A DNA stretch of 64,000 nt from the NCBI RefSeq assembly GCF_900142965.1, contig NZ_FRCQ01000024.1:62001-126000 (forward strand), given 5' to 3'. A program made the translations under genes and the position numbers. The stretch is from Rhizobacter sp. OV335 (GTDB lineage: Bacteria; Pseudomonadota; Gammaproteobacteria; Burkholderiales; Burkholderiaceae_C). The notes beneath the pieces were generated by a model that was not told where the DNA came from, searched no databases, and was given only the letters and a program-made list of their open reading frames with translations. Shown here one piece after another: positions 16,753-25,250 of this stretch (positions are counted from its first letter, which is position 1; each line of letters opens with the position of its first letter).

Positions 16753-17361
16753 CTAAAACCCCCTCGCCCCCAGCACCGGATTCTCCCCAAACAACAACGC
16801 CCGCATCCCCTCCAGATCATCCTTGTGGATGATCTCGATCGGAAACGCCGCCCCGTCCGCGAGCGACGCGAAGCGCTGATCAACGATGCCGTCTTCACTC
16901 AGCTGCGCAAGGCTCGATGCCCCATCGACCCGGCACGACTTCACCACCACCAGCCGCTCCGCATTCAGCCGCCGCGCCAGGTCCAGCGCGATGCTGTCCG
17001 AGGTGACCTCCCAGTTGGTGTGCCCGTCGGCGTGCTCGCGCTGCAATTCAAAGGGAAGCCAGAGCGCCGTCTGCCCCTTGTGCAGCACGCGGCGGATGTC
17101 GCTGCGGCTGGTGGCCAGCTGCAGCGCGGGGTTCAGCGCGTTCAGCTGGTAGGCCGTCTGCGCCATCGCCAGCACCGCCATGTTGTGCGCGGCCAGGTCG
17201 TTGAACTGCCAGTGCGATTGCAGCCGCCGCACCTCGTCGGCAAAGGTGCCGCCACCGCACACCAGCGCCACCCGCCCGCCCCCCAGTTGCGCCAGCAAAT
17301 CGAGCCACTGCGGCAACACCGGGTCGGCGCACAGGCTGCCGCCGAGCTTGACGATCCACAT
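16753..17361 (-). CDS. mfnE: MfnE-like amino acid kinase (furan-methyl phosphate kinase of methylofuran synthesis)
   Basis: 202 residues of the amino acid kinase fold: MWIVKLGGSL at the start and VALVCGGGTFADEVRRLQ for nucleotide binding, then TSDSIALDLARRLNAERLVV. Within an H4MPT/methylofuran cluster this corresponds to MfnE, which phosphorylates the aminomethylfuran phosphate made after MfnB. The ATG overlaps the stop of the mfnF-like gene (TGATG). The 3' end lies beside the accessory island; a degraded second copy of the middle of this gene is found at 8361-8541. The 147 bases between the FadR-type gene and this stop hold nothing I can identify. Confidence 0.85.
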   Translation of the reverse strand: MWIVKLGGSLCADPVLPQWLDLLAQLGGGRVALVCGGGTFADEVRRLQSHWQFNDLAAHNMAVLAMAQTAYQLNALNPALQLATSRSDIRRVLHKGQTALWLPFELQREHADGHTNWEVTSDSIALDLARRLNAERLVVVKSCRVDGASSLAQLSEDGIVDQRFASLADGAAFPIEIIHKDDLEGMRALLFGENPVLGARGF

Positions 17362-18431
17362 CAGCGCAGCTCCATGTCGAGCAGCATCGCCACCGCCACG
17401 CTGGGCGCGCACACCTGCGCCCAGCCGGCCACGCCGGGTGCGGCGCCGGGGCCGATGCGGGCCAGGTCGGCGCCATACGAGCGGCAGGCACACGCGGCAC
17501 CGTGCGCGCTGGCCAGCACGTCCGGCACCAGGAAGTCGCCGCAGCCCGCACTCACGACGACGGCATCCGACGACAGCGCATGCATCGCCATCACGCGGCG
17601 CAGTTGTCCGCCCAGCTCGGCCACCTGCGCGGCGCGCCAGTCCTGCGCAAACACCAGCCATTCGCCATCGCACGCATCGCGCGCGTCCATGCCGATCATC
17701 CGCGCCAGCCGCTTGCGCGTGGCCGGCAGGTCCTTCGGTGCGTTGTCGGCGCTTGGGTACAGGTCGTGCGCCGGATTCAGCTCGCCGGTCAGGCGGTACA
17801 CGTCGGCCACGGTCGCGAAGTACTCGTTCATCACGTTGAGCTGCTCACCGCGCCACGCAATCTGCCGCGCCAGCCCGCACAACGGCGTTCGCACCACGCC
17901 CTGGTAGACGAGCTCGCCGGTGGCCAGGCGCTGCACGTCGCTGCGCGCCTGCGTGACGACCTGCCCGTGCTTGAACGCGATGATGTCGGTGGTGGTGCTG
18001 CCGATGTCGACCAGCACGCCGTCGCCGAGTTCGCGCGCCGCATGCATCGCCGTGGCCAGCCAGTTGGCCGATGCGATGTGCTCCCACTCGGCCGCCACGC
18101 GCTCGCTGCCGCACCAGCCCTGGTCCCCGGCGAAGAACTGCACCTGCGCACCCGGCCACGCATCGCACAGCAGCGCCGCGATGCGCTGCACGCCTTCCTC
18201 GCGGTGCTCGAACAGGTCGACCATCTCGCCGGTCATCGTCACCGCGTGCCGGGCCTGCACGGCCGCGGGCCAGCGCTCGCCGGCGGATTGCAGCGCGCGC
18301 TCCAGGTGCTCGATCCCCTGCCACAGCGGGCAGGCCCATTGCGCGACGTCGATCACGCGACCCTGCTGCAGCAGGCAGGCCTTGACGTGTGCGCCGCCGA
18401 TGTCCCAGCCGATCACGGTGGCCTCAGCCAT
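17361..18431 (-). CDS. mfnF: MfnF-like H4MPT-linked C1 pathway protein (hydantoinase/oxoprolinase-related)
   Basis: 356 residues with the actin-like ATPase motifs VIGWDIGGAHVKACLL at the start and GVLVDIGSTTTDIIAF in the middle, the pattern of the H4MPT-linked family related to hydantoinase/oxoprolinase. The archaeal member MfnF joins the activated furan to the glutamyl-tyramine part of methanofuran. It lies between the ATP-grasp gene and mfnE with overlaps on both sides, which fits consecutive steps in one pathway: ligation, activation, coupling. The product in bacteria would be methylofuran rather than methanofuran. Family assignment is firm; the exact bacterial reaction is inferred from the archaeal enzyme. 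Confidence 0.82.
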   Translation of the reverse strand: MAEATVIGWDIGGAHVKACLLQQGRVIDVAQWACPLWQGIEHLERALQSAGERWPAAVQARHAVTMTGEMVDLFEHREEGVQRIAALLCDAWPGAQVQFFAGDQGWCGSERVAAEWEHIASANWLATAMHAARELGDGVLVDIGSTTTDIIAFKHGQVVTQARSDVQRLATGELVYQGVVRTPLCGLARQIAWRGEQLNVMNEYFATVADVYRLTGELNPAHDLYPSADNAPKDLPATRKRLARMIGMDARDACDGEWLVFAQDWRAAQVAELGGQLRRVMAMHALSSDAVVVSAGCGDFLVPDVLASAHGAACACRSYGADLARIGPGAAPGVAGWAQVCAPSVAVAMLLDMELR

Positions 18432-19410
18432 CGCTGCCTTCCGCGCGGACGACAGCGTGGTCGTGCAGCAGTTCGGCGGCGAGGTTGCGGCCCAGCGACG
18501 CCGACAGCCCCACGTACGCACAGGTGACCCGCGGGTTCACCTCGATCACCACCGGCCCGCAACGCGGGTGCCACACCAGGTCGATGCCGACGAAGCCGCG
18601 CAGCCCGGGGATGGCTTTCGCCACCTGCTTGGCGAGGCGCGACAGCACCGGCCCGCGCTCGCCGTCGACCGCGATCGCGTTGACGTCGACACCGTCGAAC
18701 GACAACGCGCCCGCGCCGTCGACGCTGATGCGCTGCCGGTTGACGCTGAGCAGCTCGGTGCGGTCGGCGGTGCACAGCATCGACACGCTGAGCGGCTCAC
18801 CGTCCACCCACGGCTCGATCGCCATCGGGCTACCGGCGGTCGAGCGCCGGTCCCAGTCGCCCAGCGCGTCTTCCTGCGAGCGGTGCACGCGGGTCGCGAC
18901 GCCGCCCGCACCGTCATCCGGCTTCACCACCCAGCGCTCCACCTCCGGCACGTGCTCGAAGGCGAGCGGCGTGGCGACCCCATGCCCGGCCAGGCGCAGC
19001 AGCGTGGCGCGCTTGCCCGATGCCACCGCGATGGCCGCCGCCGAGCAGCCCAGCCAGCGGGCGGGCCCGACCACCTGCTGCATGCGCGCCAGCAGGCCGC
19101 CGGTCTCGGGCGCGACGATCCAGGCCACGTCGTGCAAGGCCGCCTGGCGCTCAACGAAATCGAAGGCCGATTCACCGGCCCGCGGCCGCACCGGCTCGGC
19201 ATTGCCCGGCACACGCGGCGCACGCGGGCTGGCGGCCACCGACACCGAGACGCCGTCGACCTGCAGCAGGTCCTGCGCCAGCGCATCGCGCATCGACAGG
19301 CCCAAGGGCAGCAGCTCGGCGGCCGCCGCGTCGTCGTTGACCGATGCGTCGCCGGCCGACGGGATGATCCCGCCGCCGCTGAGATACTCGTACACGAACA
19401 CGCGTTTCAT
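18424..19410 (-). CDS. ATP-grasp ligase of the methylofuran cluster (MfnD-like)
   Basis: 328 residues starting MKRVFVYEYLSGGG, with the ATP-grasp features WVVKPDDGAGGVATRVH (ATP-binding loop) and FVGIDLVWHPRCGPVVIEVN then PRVT (metal-binding Glu/Asn). ATP-grasp enzymes ligate a carboxylate to an amine. In the archaeal pathway MfnD links glutamate to tyramine, and this gene, upstream of mfnF and mfnE, is its likely counterpart, adding glutamate to tyrosine or tyramine. An earlier in-frame ATG exists at 19443, but that start would overlap the divergent HisA-like gene, so 19410 is preferred. Only 22 bases separate the two divergent starts. Confidence 0.78.
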   Translation of the reverse strand: MKRVFVYEYLSGGGIIPSAGDASVNDDAAAAELLPLGLSMRDALAQDLLQVDGVSVSVAASPRAPRVPGNAEPVRPRAGESAFDFVERQAALHDVAWIVAPETGGLLARMQQVVGPARWLGCSAAAIAVASGKRATLLRLAGHGVATPLAFEHVPEVERWVVKPDDGAGGVATRVHRSQEDALGDWDRRSTAGSPMAIEPWVDGEPLSVSMLCTADRTELLSVNRQRISVDGAGALSFDGVDVNAIAVDGERGPVLSRLAKQVAKAIPGLRGFVGIDLVWHPRCGPVVIEVNPRVTCAYVGLSASLGRNLAAELLHDHAVVRAEGSDG

Positions 19411-19432
19411 CGATGCTCCCGATCCATTCGAC

Positions 19433-20134
19433 ATGACTGTCATTCCCGTGATCGACCTGCTGCAAGGCCAGGTGGTGCGCGCACTGCGGGGCGACCGGCA
19501 GCACTACCGCCCGATCGTCTCGGCGCTGTGCGCGAGCAGCGAGCCGCTCACCGTCGCGCGCATCCTGTGCGACCACTGCGCGGCGCGGCAGCTGTACGTC
19601 GCCGACCTCGATGCCTTGCAAGGCGGTGTGGGCCACGTCGCCGTCGTGCGGCAACTGCTCGAAGCCTTGCCGGGCCTCGAGCTGTGGCTGGACGCCGGCT
19701 TCGCCGACGTGTCGGAAGCCCAGGCGCTGTGTGCAGCGCTCGGGCCGTTGGCACCACGCCTGGTGCCGGTGTTCGGCAGCGAATCGCTGCGCTCGCGCGC
19801 GGCGCTCGCGGCCTGCTTCACGCCGCCGGGCCGCGGCATCCTGTCGCTCGACCGCCGCGACGGCGAGCGCCTCGACGCCGCCGGCTGCTGGGAGTCGCCC
19901 GCGCTGTGGCCGCCACGCGTCATCGTGATGACGCTGGAGCGCGTCGGCGCCGGCAACGGGCCCGACGTGGACACCCTGCGCGAAGTCGCCGCCCGCGCGC
20001 CGCACACGCAGCTGATCGGCGCCGGCGGCATCGGCAGCGAGGCCGATCTGGCGCTCGCGCGGGCCTCCGGCGCGTCGGCCTGGCTGGTGGCCAGCGCCTT
20101 GCACGACCGGAAGCTGCCGCGGATGTCGACCTGA
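19433..20134 (+). CDS. HisA/HisF-related TIM-barrel protein of the H4MPT cluster
   Basis: 233 residues. The start MTVIPVIDLLQGQVVRALRG resembles HisA, and QLYVADLDALQGG plus the C-terminal phosphate-binding segment LIGAGGIGSEADLALARASG complete the half-barrel pattern. It is not the housekeeping histidine enzyme by context: no his genes are present, and such HisA-like proteins are a regular part of H4MPT clusters in methylotrophs. The reaction is unknown; a step acting on a phosphoribosyl-type intermediate of methanopterin is an attractive guess. It is divergent from the mfnD-like gene and followed by ~430 bases of repeats before fhcB. Confidence 0.8.
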   Translation: MTVIPVIDLLQGQVVRALRGDRQHYRPIVSALCASSEPLTVARILCDHCAARQLYVADLDALQGGVGHVAVVRQLLEALPGLELWLDAGFADVSEAQALCAALGPLAPRLVPVFGSESLRSRAALAACFTPPGRGILSLDRRDGERLDAAGCWESPALWPPRVIVMTLERVGAGNGPDVDTLREVAARAPHTQLIGAGGIGSEADLALARASGASAWLVASALHDRKLPRMST

Positions 20135-20237
20135 GGGGTTTTGTCAAGGACCGTCGCGGCTGGCCCGAATGAAGCAGTGGCGTTCATGACGAGACGACAC
20201 ATCACGTTTCGTGCCAAGCGAAAGGGACCGAGAAACT

Positions 20238-20423
20238 CCGTTCGCCCTGAGCTTGTCGAAGGGCCCGATCATCCTGAGCCTGTCGAAGGACCTGAGCCTG
20301 TCGAAGGGTAGGCTGAGCCCACTCCCCGTTCGGGCTGAGCTTGTCGAAGCCCCCGCGCTTCGGGCACAACCCTTCGACGGTCGGGCCTTCGACAGGCTCA
20401 GTCCCTGCTCAGGGCGAACGGGT
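20238..20423. repeat. Cluster of GC-rich REP-like palindromic repeats
   Basis: The unit CCTGAGC(T/C)TGTCGAAGG occurs repeatedly: near 20246-20262, 20273-20289, 20291-20307 and, as CGGGCTGAGCTTGTCGAAG, near 20333-20350. Its inverse CCTTCGACAGGCTCAG lies near 20387-20402. Several copies carry the arm CGTTCGCCCTGAGC / GCTCAGGGCGAACG, so hairpins can form. The same family recurs at 32549-32728. Such repeats are widely dispersed in intergenic DNA of proteobacteria. This one fills most of the 431-base gap between the HisA-like gene and fhcB. Confidence 0.85.
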
Positions 20424-20467
20424 GTGTGCTGCCCGCCAGAAGAACGGGTGTGTGCTGCCCGCCAGAA
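20416..20467 (+). repeat. Tandem duplication of a 26-base unit upstream of fhcB
   Basis: The unit beginning GAACGGGTGTGTGCTGCC and ending GCCAGAA stands at 20416-20441 and is repeated exactly at 20442-20467. It abuts the REP-like cluster and lies about 100 bases before the fhcB start, so it is in the likely 5' untranslated or promoter region of the fhc operon. No function can be read from it. Confidence 0.85.
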
Positions 20468-20565
20468 ACGCGACACAGTGTCTCGCTTCCGACTGGCGCA
20501 GCAGCTGCCGGACAGAGGTTTGCACGGTGTTCGCTCGTGGCACATCGCTTGCGTTGAAACGGGCG

Positions 20566-21831
20566 ATGACCGACACCTCCGTGCCCACGCGCGCCGGCGC
20601 CACGCGCTGGACCTGCCCGTTCTGCCTGCTGCTGTGCGACACCTCCACCGTGCAGGTCGACGCGTCGGGCGCGCTGACGCTGTCGGGGCCCGGCTGTGCC
20701 TGCGCGCGGCGTGCGCTGGCGCGCTTCACGGCACGGCCGTCGACGGCCTCGCCGCGCGTGGACGGGCAGGACTGCTCCCTCGACCAGGCCGTCGCGGCCG
20801 CGGCCCGCCTGCTCGCCGCCAGCCGGCAACCGCTGTTCGGCGGCCTCGGCACCGATGTGTCGGGCGCCCGCGCGCTGTACCGCCTGGCCTGCAAGACCGG
20901 CGCGATCAGCGATGCGGCCGAAGGCGCGGCGCTGATGACCACGCTGCGCGCGACGCAGGACCGCGGCAGCTTCTTCACGACGCTGGCCGAAGTGCGCACG
21001 CGCGCCGACCTGCTGCTGTGCGTCGGCGGCACGCCGGTCGACCAGGCGCCGGAATTCTTCGAGCGCTGCGGCGTCGGCGAAGCGCTGGTGCCGCAGCGGC
21101 AGGTGGTGGTGCTCGGCGGCAGCGCGGCCGACGACGCGGTGCTGGCCGGCTTGCGCACGCGGCCGGGCGTCACGGCGGCGTCGATCCCGTTGCACGGCGA
21201 CCTGTTCGCCACCGTCGCGCTGCTGTCGGCGCTGGTGGCCGGCCGCGCGGTGCGCGACGCGCCGGCCGCGCTGCAGTCGCTGGCGACGCAATTGCGGCAG
21301 GCGCGCTATGCGGTGATCGTCGGCGAAACCCGCCGGCTGCCGCTGCAGGGCGCGCTGATCGTCGAAGGCCTGCATCGCATGGTCAACACGCTGAACCGGC
21401 ACACCCGCGCCGCGGCGCTGTGGCTGGGTGGCGGCAACGGCGCCGGCACGGTGAACCAGGTGTTCACCTGGCTGTCGGGCCTGCCGCTGCGCTCGCGCGC
21501 CGGGCCGCTGGGCCTCGAACACGAGCCGCTGTGCTTCGATGCGCAGCGCCTGCTGGACGAGCGGGCGGTCGACAGCCTGCTGTGGGTGTCGAGCTTCGAT
21601 CCCGAGCTGGCCCCGCCACGCACCGCGCTGCCGACCGTCGTGCTGGGCCACCCCGATCTCGCCGCGTCGCCCGCGTCGGTGTTCATCCCGGTGTCCACGC
21701 CGGGCATCGGCTCGCCGGGGCACCTGTTCCGCGCCGACGGCTCGGTGATGCTGCCGCTGTTCGCGATCCATGACGACGGCTTGCCGACGCTCGCCACCGT
21801 GGTCGACCGCATCGCGGGGGCCCTCGCATGA
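20566..21831 (+). CDS. fhcB: FhcB, formyltransferase/hydrolase complex subunit B (FwdB-related)
   Basis: 421 residues. The N-terminus has the cysteine cluster CPFCLLLCDTS...CACARRAL, as in the [4Fe-4S] region of molybdopterin-type formylmethanofuran dehydrogenase FwdB. Bacterial FhcB is a degenerate form: it lacks a working molybdenum active site, and the complex hydrolyses formylmethylofuran to formate instead of doing redox chemistry. The ATG at 20566 is in the first conserved context; the upstream open frame crosses repeat DNA and is not coding. It is the first gene of fhcB-fhcA-fhcD-fhcC, each overlapping the next by four bases. Confidence 0.93.
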   Translation: MTDTSVPTRAGATRWTCPFCLLLCDTSTVQVDASGALTLSGPGCACARRALARFTARPSTASPRVDGQDCSLDQAVAAAARLLAASRQPLFGGLGTDVSGARALYRLACKTGAISDAAEGAALMTTLRATQDRGSFFTTLAEVRTRADLLLCVGGTPVDQAPEFFERCGVGEALVPQRQVVVLGGSAADDAVLAGLRTRPGVTAASIPLHGDLFATVALLSALVAGRAVRDAPAALQSLATQLRQARYAVIVGETRRLPLQGALIVEGLHRMVNTLNRHTRAAALWLGGGNGAGTVNQVFTWLSGLPLRSRAGPLGLEHEPLCFDAQRLLDERAVDSLLWVSSFDPELAPPRTALPTVVLGHPDLAASPASVFIPVSTPGIGSPGHLFRADGSVMLPLFAIHDDGLPTLATVVDRIAGALA

Positions 21832-23510
21832 GCAGCCTGCGCCTGCGCGGCGGCCTGGTGATCGACCCGGCGAACGACAGCGCGCCAACGCTACGCGATG
21901 TCGTCGTGCGCGACGGCCGCATCGCCGCGCTCGCCTCGCACGAAGCGGTCGACGACGAGGTCGATGCGAGCGGCTGCGTCGTGATGGCCGGCGGCATCGA
22001 CATGCACACCCACATCGGCGGCGGCAAGGTCAACCTGTCGCGGCTGCTGCTGCCCGAGATGCAGCGCCGCGGCGCCGAGCCGTTCGCACTGCCGACCAAC
22101 CCGCTGGAGCTGGCCTCGTGCGGCGGCTGCACACCGGGCACGCTGGCCACCGGCTACCGCTACGTCGAGATGGGTTACACGGCGGCCTTCGAGCCGGCGA
22201 TGATGGCCTCGAATGCGCGCCACACGCACATGGAGATGGGCGACACGCCGATCCTCGACCACGGCGCCTACGTGATGCTGGGCAACGACGAGCTGTTCCT
22301 GCAGATGCTGGCCGAGGGACAGGACTTCGAGCGCCTCCGCGACTACATGGCCTGGACGATCCATGCCACCAAGGCGCTCGGCGTGAAGGTGGTCAACCCG
22401 GCCGGCATCTCGGCCTTCAAGTTCAACCAGCGCAAGCTCGATGTCGACGAGCAGCATGTGCACTGGCAGGTCACGCCGCGGCAGGTGGTGCACACGCTGG
22501 CGCGCGCGCTGCGCGAACTCGGCGTGCCGCACCCGCTGCACATCCACGGCAGCAACCTCGGCGTGGCCGGCAACATCCAGTCGACGCTCGACACCATCGC
22601 CGCGCTCGAAGGCCTGCCGGCGCACCTGACGCATGTGCAGTTCCACGCCTACGGCACCGAGGGCGCGAAGAAGTTCTCGTCGGCCGCTTTGCTGCTGGCC
22701 GAGGCGGTGAACGCGAACCCGAACATCAGCATCGACGTCGGCCAGATCATGTTCGGCCAGACCGTCACCTCGTCGGGCGACACGATGCGCCAGCATGCGC
22801 AGTCGGGGCTCGCGAGCCCGCGCAAGTGGATCGGCGCCGACATCGAATGCGACGCCGGCTGCGGCGTGGTGCCGTTCCGCTACCGCGAGCAGAGCTACGT
22901 CAACGCGCTGCAATGGGCGATCGGGCTGGAGATCTTTTTGCTGGTCAAGGACCCGTGGCGCGTGGCCTTGACCACCGACCATCCGAACGGCGGGCCGTTC
23001 ACCAGCTACCCGCATTTGATCCGGCTGCTGATGGACAGGAGCTTCCGCAACGAGCAGTTGGCGCGGATCCACCCCGACGTGGCGGCGAACAGCGCGCTCG
23101 GCACGATCACGCGCGAGCTGAGCCTGCACGAGATCGCGATCATGACGCGCGCCGGCCCGGCCCGGCTGCTCGGCCTGCGCGACCGCGGCCAGCTCGGCGT
23201 GGGGGCAGCGGCCGATATCGCCGTATACCGCGACCACCCCGACCGCGAGGCGATGTTCAGCACCCCCGAGCGGGTCTACAAGGACGGCACGCTGGTGGCC
23301 CACGCGGGCCGCATCACCGCGGTGCCGGCCGGCGGCACGCACTTCGTCGAGCCCGAGTACGACCGCGGCATCGAACGCTACCTGCGGCAGCACATGGCGG
23401 CGCATGGGTCGGTGAACTTCGACGCGGTGGCGATCGATCGCGACGAGCTGTGCACCTGCTGCAATGGCGGGCGCTTGCTGCCGGCCGCCCTTTTCGAGTC
23501 GATCACATGA
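21828..23510 (+). CDS. fhcA: FhcA, formyltransferase/hydrolase complex subunit A (FwdA-related amidohydrolase)
   Basis: 560 residues. The amidohydrolase metal site is seen as GGIDMHTHIGGGKVN near residue 60, with further metal/active-site candidates in HPLHIHGSNL and TTDHPNGGPFTSYP. In the bacterial Fhc complex this subunit binds methylofuran and hydrolyses the formyl group to formate. It starts at an ATG overlapping the fhcB stop (ATGA) and ends overlapping fhcD. The length and all conserved blocks are normal for the family, so the enzyme should be functional. Confidence 0.95.
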   Translation: MSSLRLRGGLVIDPANDSAPTLRDVVVRDGRIAALASHEAVDDEVDASGCVVMAGGIDMHTHIGGGKVNLSRLLLPEMQRRGAEPFALPTNPLELASCGGCTPGTLATGYRYVEMGYTAAFEPAMMASNARHTHMEMGDTPILDHGAYVMLGNDELFLQMLAEGQDFERLRDYMAWTIHATKALGVKVVNPAGISAFKFNQRKLDVDEQHVHWQVTPRQVVHTLARALRELGVPHPLHIHGSNLGVAGNIQSTLDTIAALEGLPAHLTHVQFHAYGTEGAKKFSSAALLLAEAVNANPNISIDVGQIMFGQTVTSSGDTMRQHAQSGLASPRKWIGADIECDAGCGVVPFRYREQSYVNALQWAIGLEIFLLVKDPWRVALTTDHPNGGPFTSYPHLIRLLMDRSFRNEQLARIHPDVAANSALGTITRELSLHEIAIMTRAGPARLLGLRDRGQLGVGAAADIAVYRDHPDREAMFSTPERVYKDGTLVAHAGRITAVPAGGTHFVEPEYDRGIERYLRQHMAAHGSVNFDAVAIDRDELCTCCNGGRLLPAALFESIT

Positions 23511-24421
23511 TCGAGAACGGCGTCGCGATCGACGACAGCTTCGCCGAGGCCTTTCCGATGAAGGCCACGCGGCTGATCATCACCGCGCACAACCTGACGT
23601 GGGCGCTGAACGCCGCGGTGTCGGCCACCGGCTTCGCGACCTCGGTGATCGCCTGCGGCTGCGAGGCCGGCATCGAGCGCGAACTGGACCCCGCCGACAC
23701 GCCGGACGGCCGGCCCGGCGTCAGCGTGCTGATCTTCTCGATGTCGGGCAAGGAGCTCGCGAAGCAGGTGGAGCGCCGCGTCGGCCAGTGCGTGCTGACC
23801 TGCCCGACCACCGCGGTGTTCGCCGGCATCGCTGAAGGCGAAGCCATTCCGCTCGGCAAGAACCTGCGCTTCTTCGGCGACGGCTGGCAGATCTCGAAAG
23901 TCATCAACGGCATTCGCTACTGGCGCGTGCCGGTGATGGACGGCGAGTTCGTCGCGCAGGAGACGACGGCCGTGGTCAAGTGCGTCGGCGGCGGCAACCT
24001 GCTGCTGATGTGCCGCGACACCGATGCCGCGCTCGCGGTGGCCGAAGCCGCGGTCGCCGCGATGAAGGCGCTGCCGAACGTGATCATGCCGTTCCCGGGC
24101 GGCGTGGTGCGCTCGGGCTCCAAGGTCGGCAGCAAGTACGCCGCGCTCAGCGCATCGACCAACGATGCGTTCTGTCCCAGCCTGCACGGCCTCGCGGCGC
24201 GCAGCGAGATCACGCCGCAGACGCGCTGCGTGATGGAGATCGTGATCGACGGCCTGACCGAGGCCGACGTCGGCGCAGCGATGCGCGCCGGCATGCGCGC
24301 CGGCATCGCGATCGGTGCCGCGGGCGGGTTGCTGCGCATCTCGGCCGGCAACTACGGCGGCAAGCTCGGGCCCTTCCACTTTCACCTGCGCAAGCTGCTC
24401 GCTGCGCAGGCTGCGCCATGA
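23507..24421 (+). CDS. fhcD: FhcD, formylmethanofuran-tetrahydromethanopterin formyltransferase (Ftr)
   Basis: 304 residues, the standard Ftr length. It moves the formyl group from formyl-H4MPT to methylofuran in the oxidative direction. Conserved blocks are IDDSFAEAFPMKATRLIITA at the N-terminus, CPTTAVFAGI, GGNLLLMCRD and PFPGGVVRSGSKVGSKY. It is cytoplasmic and forms the fhc complex with A, B and C. The ATG overlaps the fhcA stop, and the 3' end overlaps fhcC by four bases. Confidence 0.95.
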   Translation: MIENGVAIDDSFAEAFPMKATRLIITAHNLTWALNAAVSATGFATSVIACGCEAGIERELDPADTPDGRPGVSVLIFSMSGKELAKQVERRVGQCVLTCPTTAVFAGIAEGEAIPLGKNLRFFGDGWQISKVINGIRYWRVPVMDGEFVAQETTAVVKCVGGGNLLLMCRDTDAALAVAEAAVAAMKALPNVIMPFPGGVVRSGSKVGSKYAALSASTNDAFCPSLHGLAARSEITPQTRCVMEIVIDGLTEADVGAAMRAGMRAGIAIGAAGGLLRISAGNYGGKLGPFHFHLRKLLAAQAAP

Positions 24422-25230
24422 GCGGCTGGCGCCTCACGCTGCGACACGCGCCTGCCGTGCGCGTGGACCTGCGCGGCGTGTTGCCGGCGGCGCTGGCGAG
24501 GCTGTCGGCGGCGCAGGTCGAGCAGCTGCGTGTCGGGCATGGCCGGGCGCTGGTGCCGCTGGGCGAGTTCTTCGCGGTCCGGCCTGAGGGCGACGACGGC
24601 GCGCTGCGCTTCGAGGGCGACCTGTCGCGCTTCGACCGCGTCGGCTGGATGATGGCGGGCGGACGCCTCAGCGTCGACGGCGCGGCCGGCCACTACGCCG
24701 GTGGCTGCATGACAGGCGGCGAGCTGCGGGTGAACGGCGCGGTCGGCCTGCTGGCGGGCTGCGAGATGGCGGGCGGACAGCTCACGGTCGATGGTGATGC
24801 CGGCGACTTCGCGGCCAGCACGCTGCCCGGCAGCATGGACGGCATGCGTGGCGGCACGCTGGTCGTCAAGGGCAACGCCGGTGCGCGCTTCGGCGACCGC
24901 ATGCGGCGCGGCACCGCGCTGGTGTTCGGCAACGCGGGCGACTTCCTCGCGTCGCGCATGGTGGCCGGCACCATCGGCATCGGCGGGCAGGCCGGCGCGC
25001 ACGTGGGATACGGCATGCGGCGCGGCAGCGTGGTGTTCGCGACATCGGCGCCGAGCATCGCTTCAACCTTCGTGCCGGCGGTGGCCGACGCATGGGTGTT
25101 CTGGCAACTGCTGGCCCGCGACCTCGCACGTCACGGCGGGCCCTTCGAGACCTTGCCGTCACGCGCCATCACGCGCCACCTGGGCGACCTCGCATCCGAC
25201 GGCCGCGGCGAACTGATCCTGGCAACCTGA
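24418..25230 (+). CDS. fhcC: FhcC, formyltransferase/hydrolase complex subunit C (FwdC-related)
   Basis: 270 residues. The central part is a beta-helix built of GltB-type repeats with regular Gly spacing, for example AGGRLSVDGAAGHYAG, GELRVNGAVGLLAG, GQLTVDGDAGDFAA, GTLVVKGNAGARFG and ALVFGNAGDF. This is the structural subunit of the Fhc complex, also found as the C-terminal domain of glutamate synthase. It ends 20 bases before the fae-family gene, which has the AAGAG ribosome-binding sequence in that gap. Confidence 0.93.
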   Translation: MSGWRLTLRHAPAVRVDLRGVLPAALARLSAAQVEQLRVGHGRALVPLGEFFAVRPEGDDGALRFEGDLSRFDRVGWMMAGGRLSVDGAAGHYAGGCMTGGELRVNGAVGLLAGCEMAGGQLTVDGDAGDFAASTLPGSMDGMRGGTLVVKGNAGARFGDRMRRGTALVFGNAGDFLASRMVAGTIGIGGQAGAHVGYGMRRGSVVFATSAPSIASTFVPAVADAWVFWQLLARDLARHGGPFETLPSRAITRHLGDLASDGRGELILAT

Positions 25231-25250
25231 GCACCCGAGAAAGAGCCTCC

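Noticed and set aside
19433..20134. Housekeeping hisA
   Set aside because: No other his genes nearby, and the sequence is only distantly HisA-like; HisA-related proteins are regular members of H4MPT clusters.
20238..20467. CRISPR array
   Set aside because: The repeats are palindromic, alternate in orientation and lack regular unique spacers; the 26-base unit occurs only twice with no spacer.
21891..23405. A 504-codon open frame on the minus strand opposite fhcA
   Set aside because: Shadow of fhcA; no recognisable domain and biased residue use.
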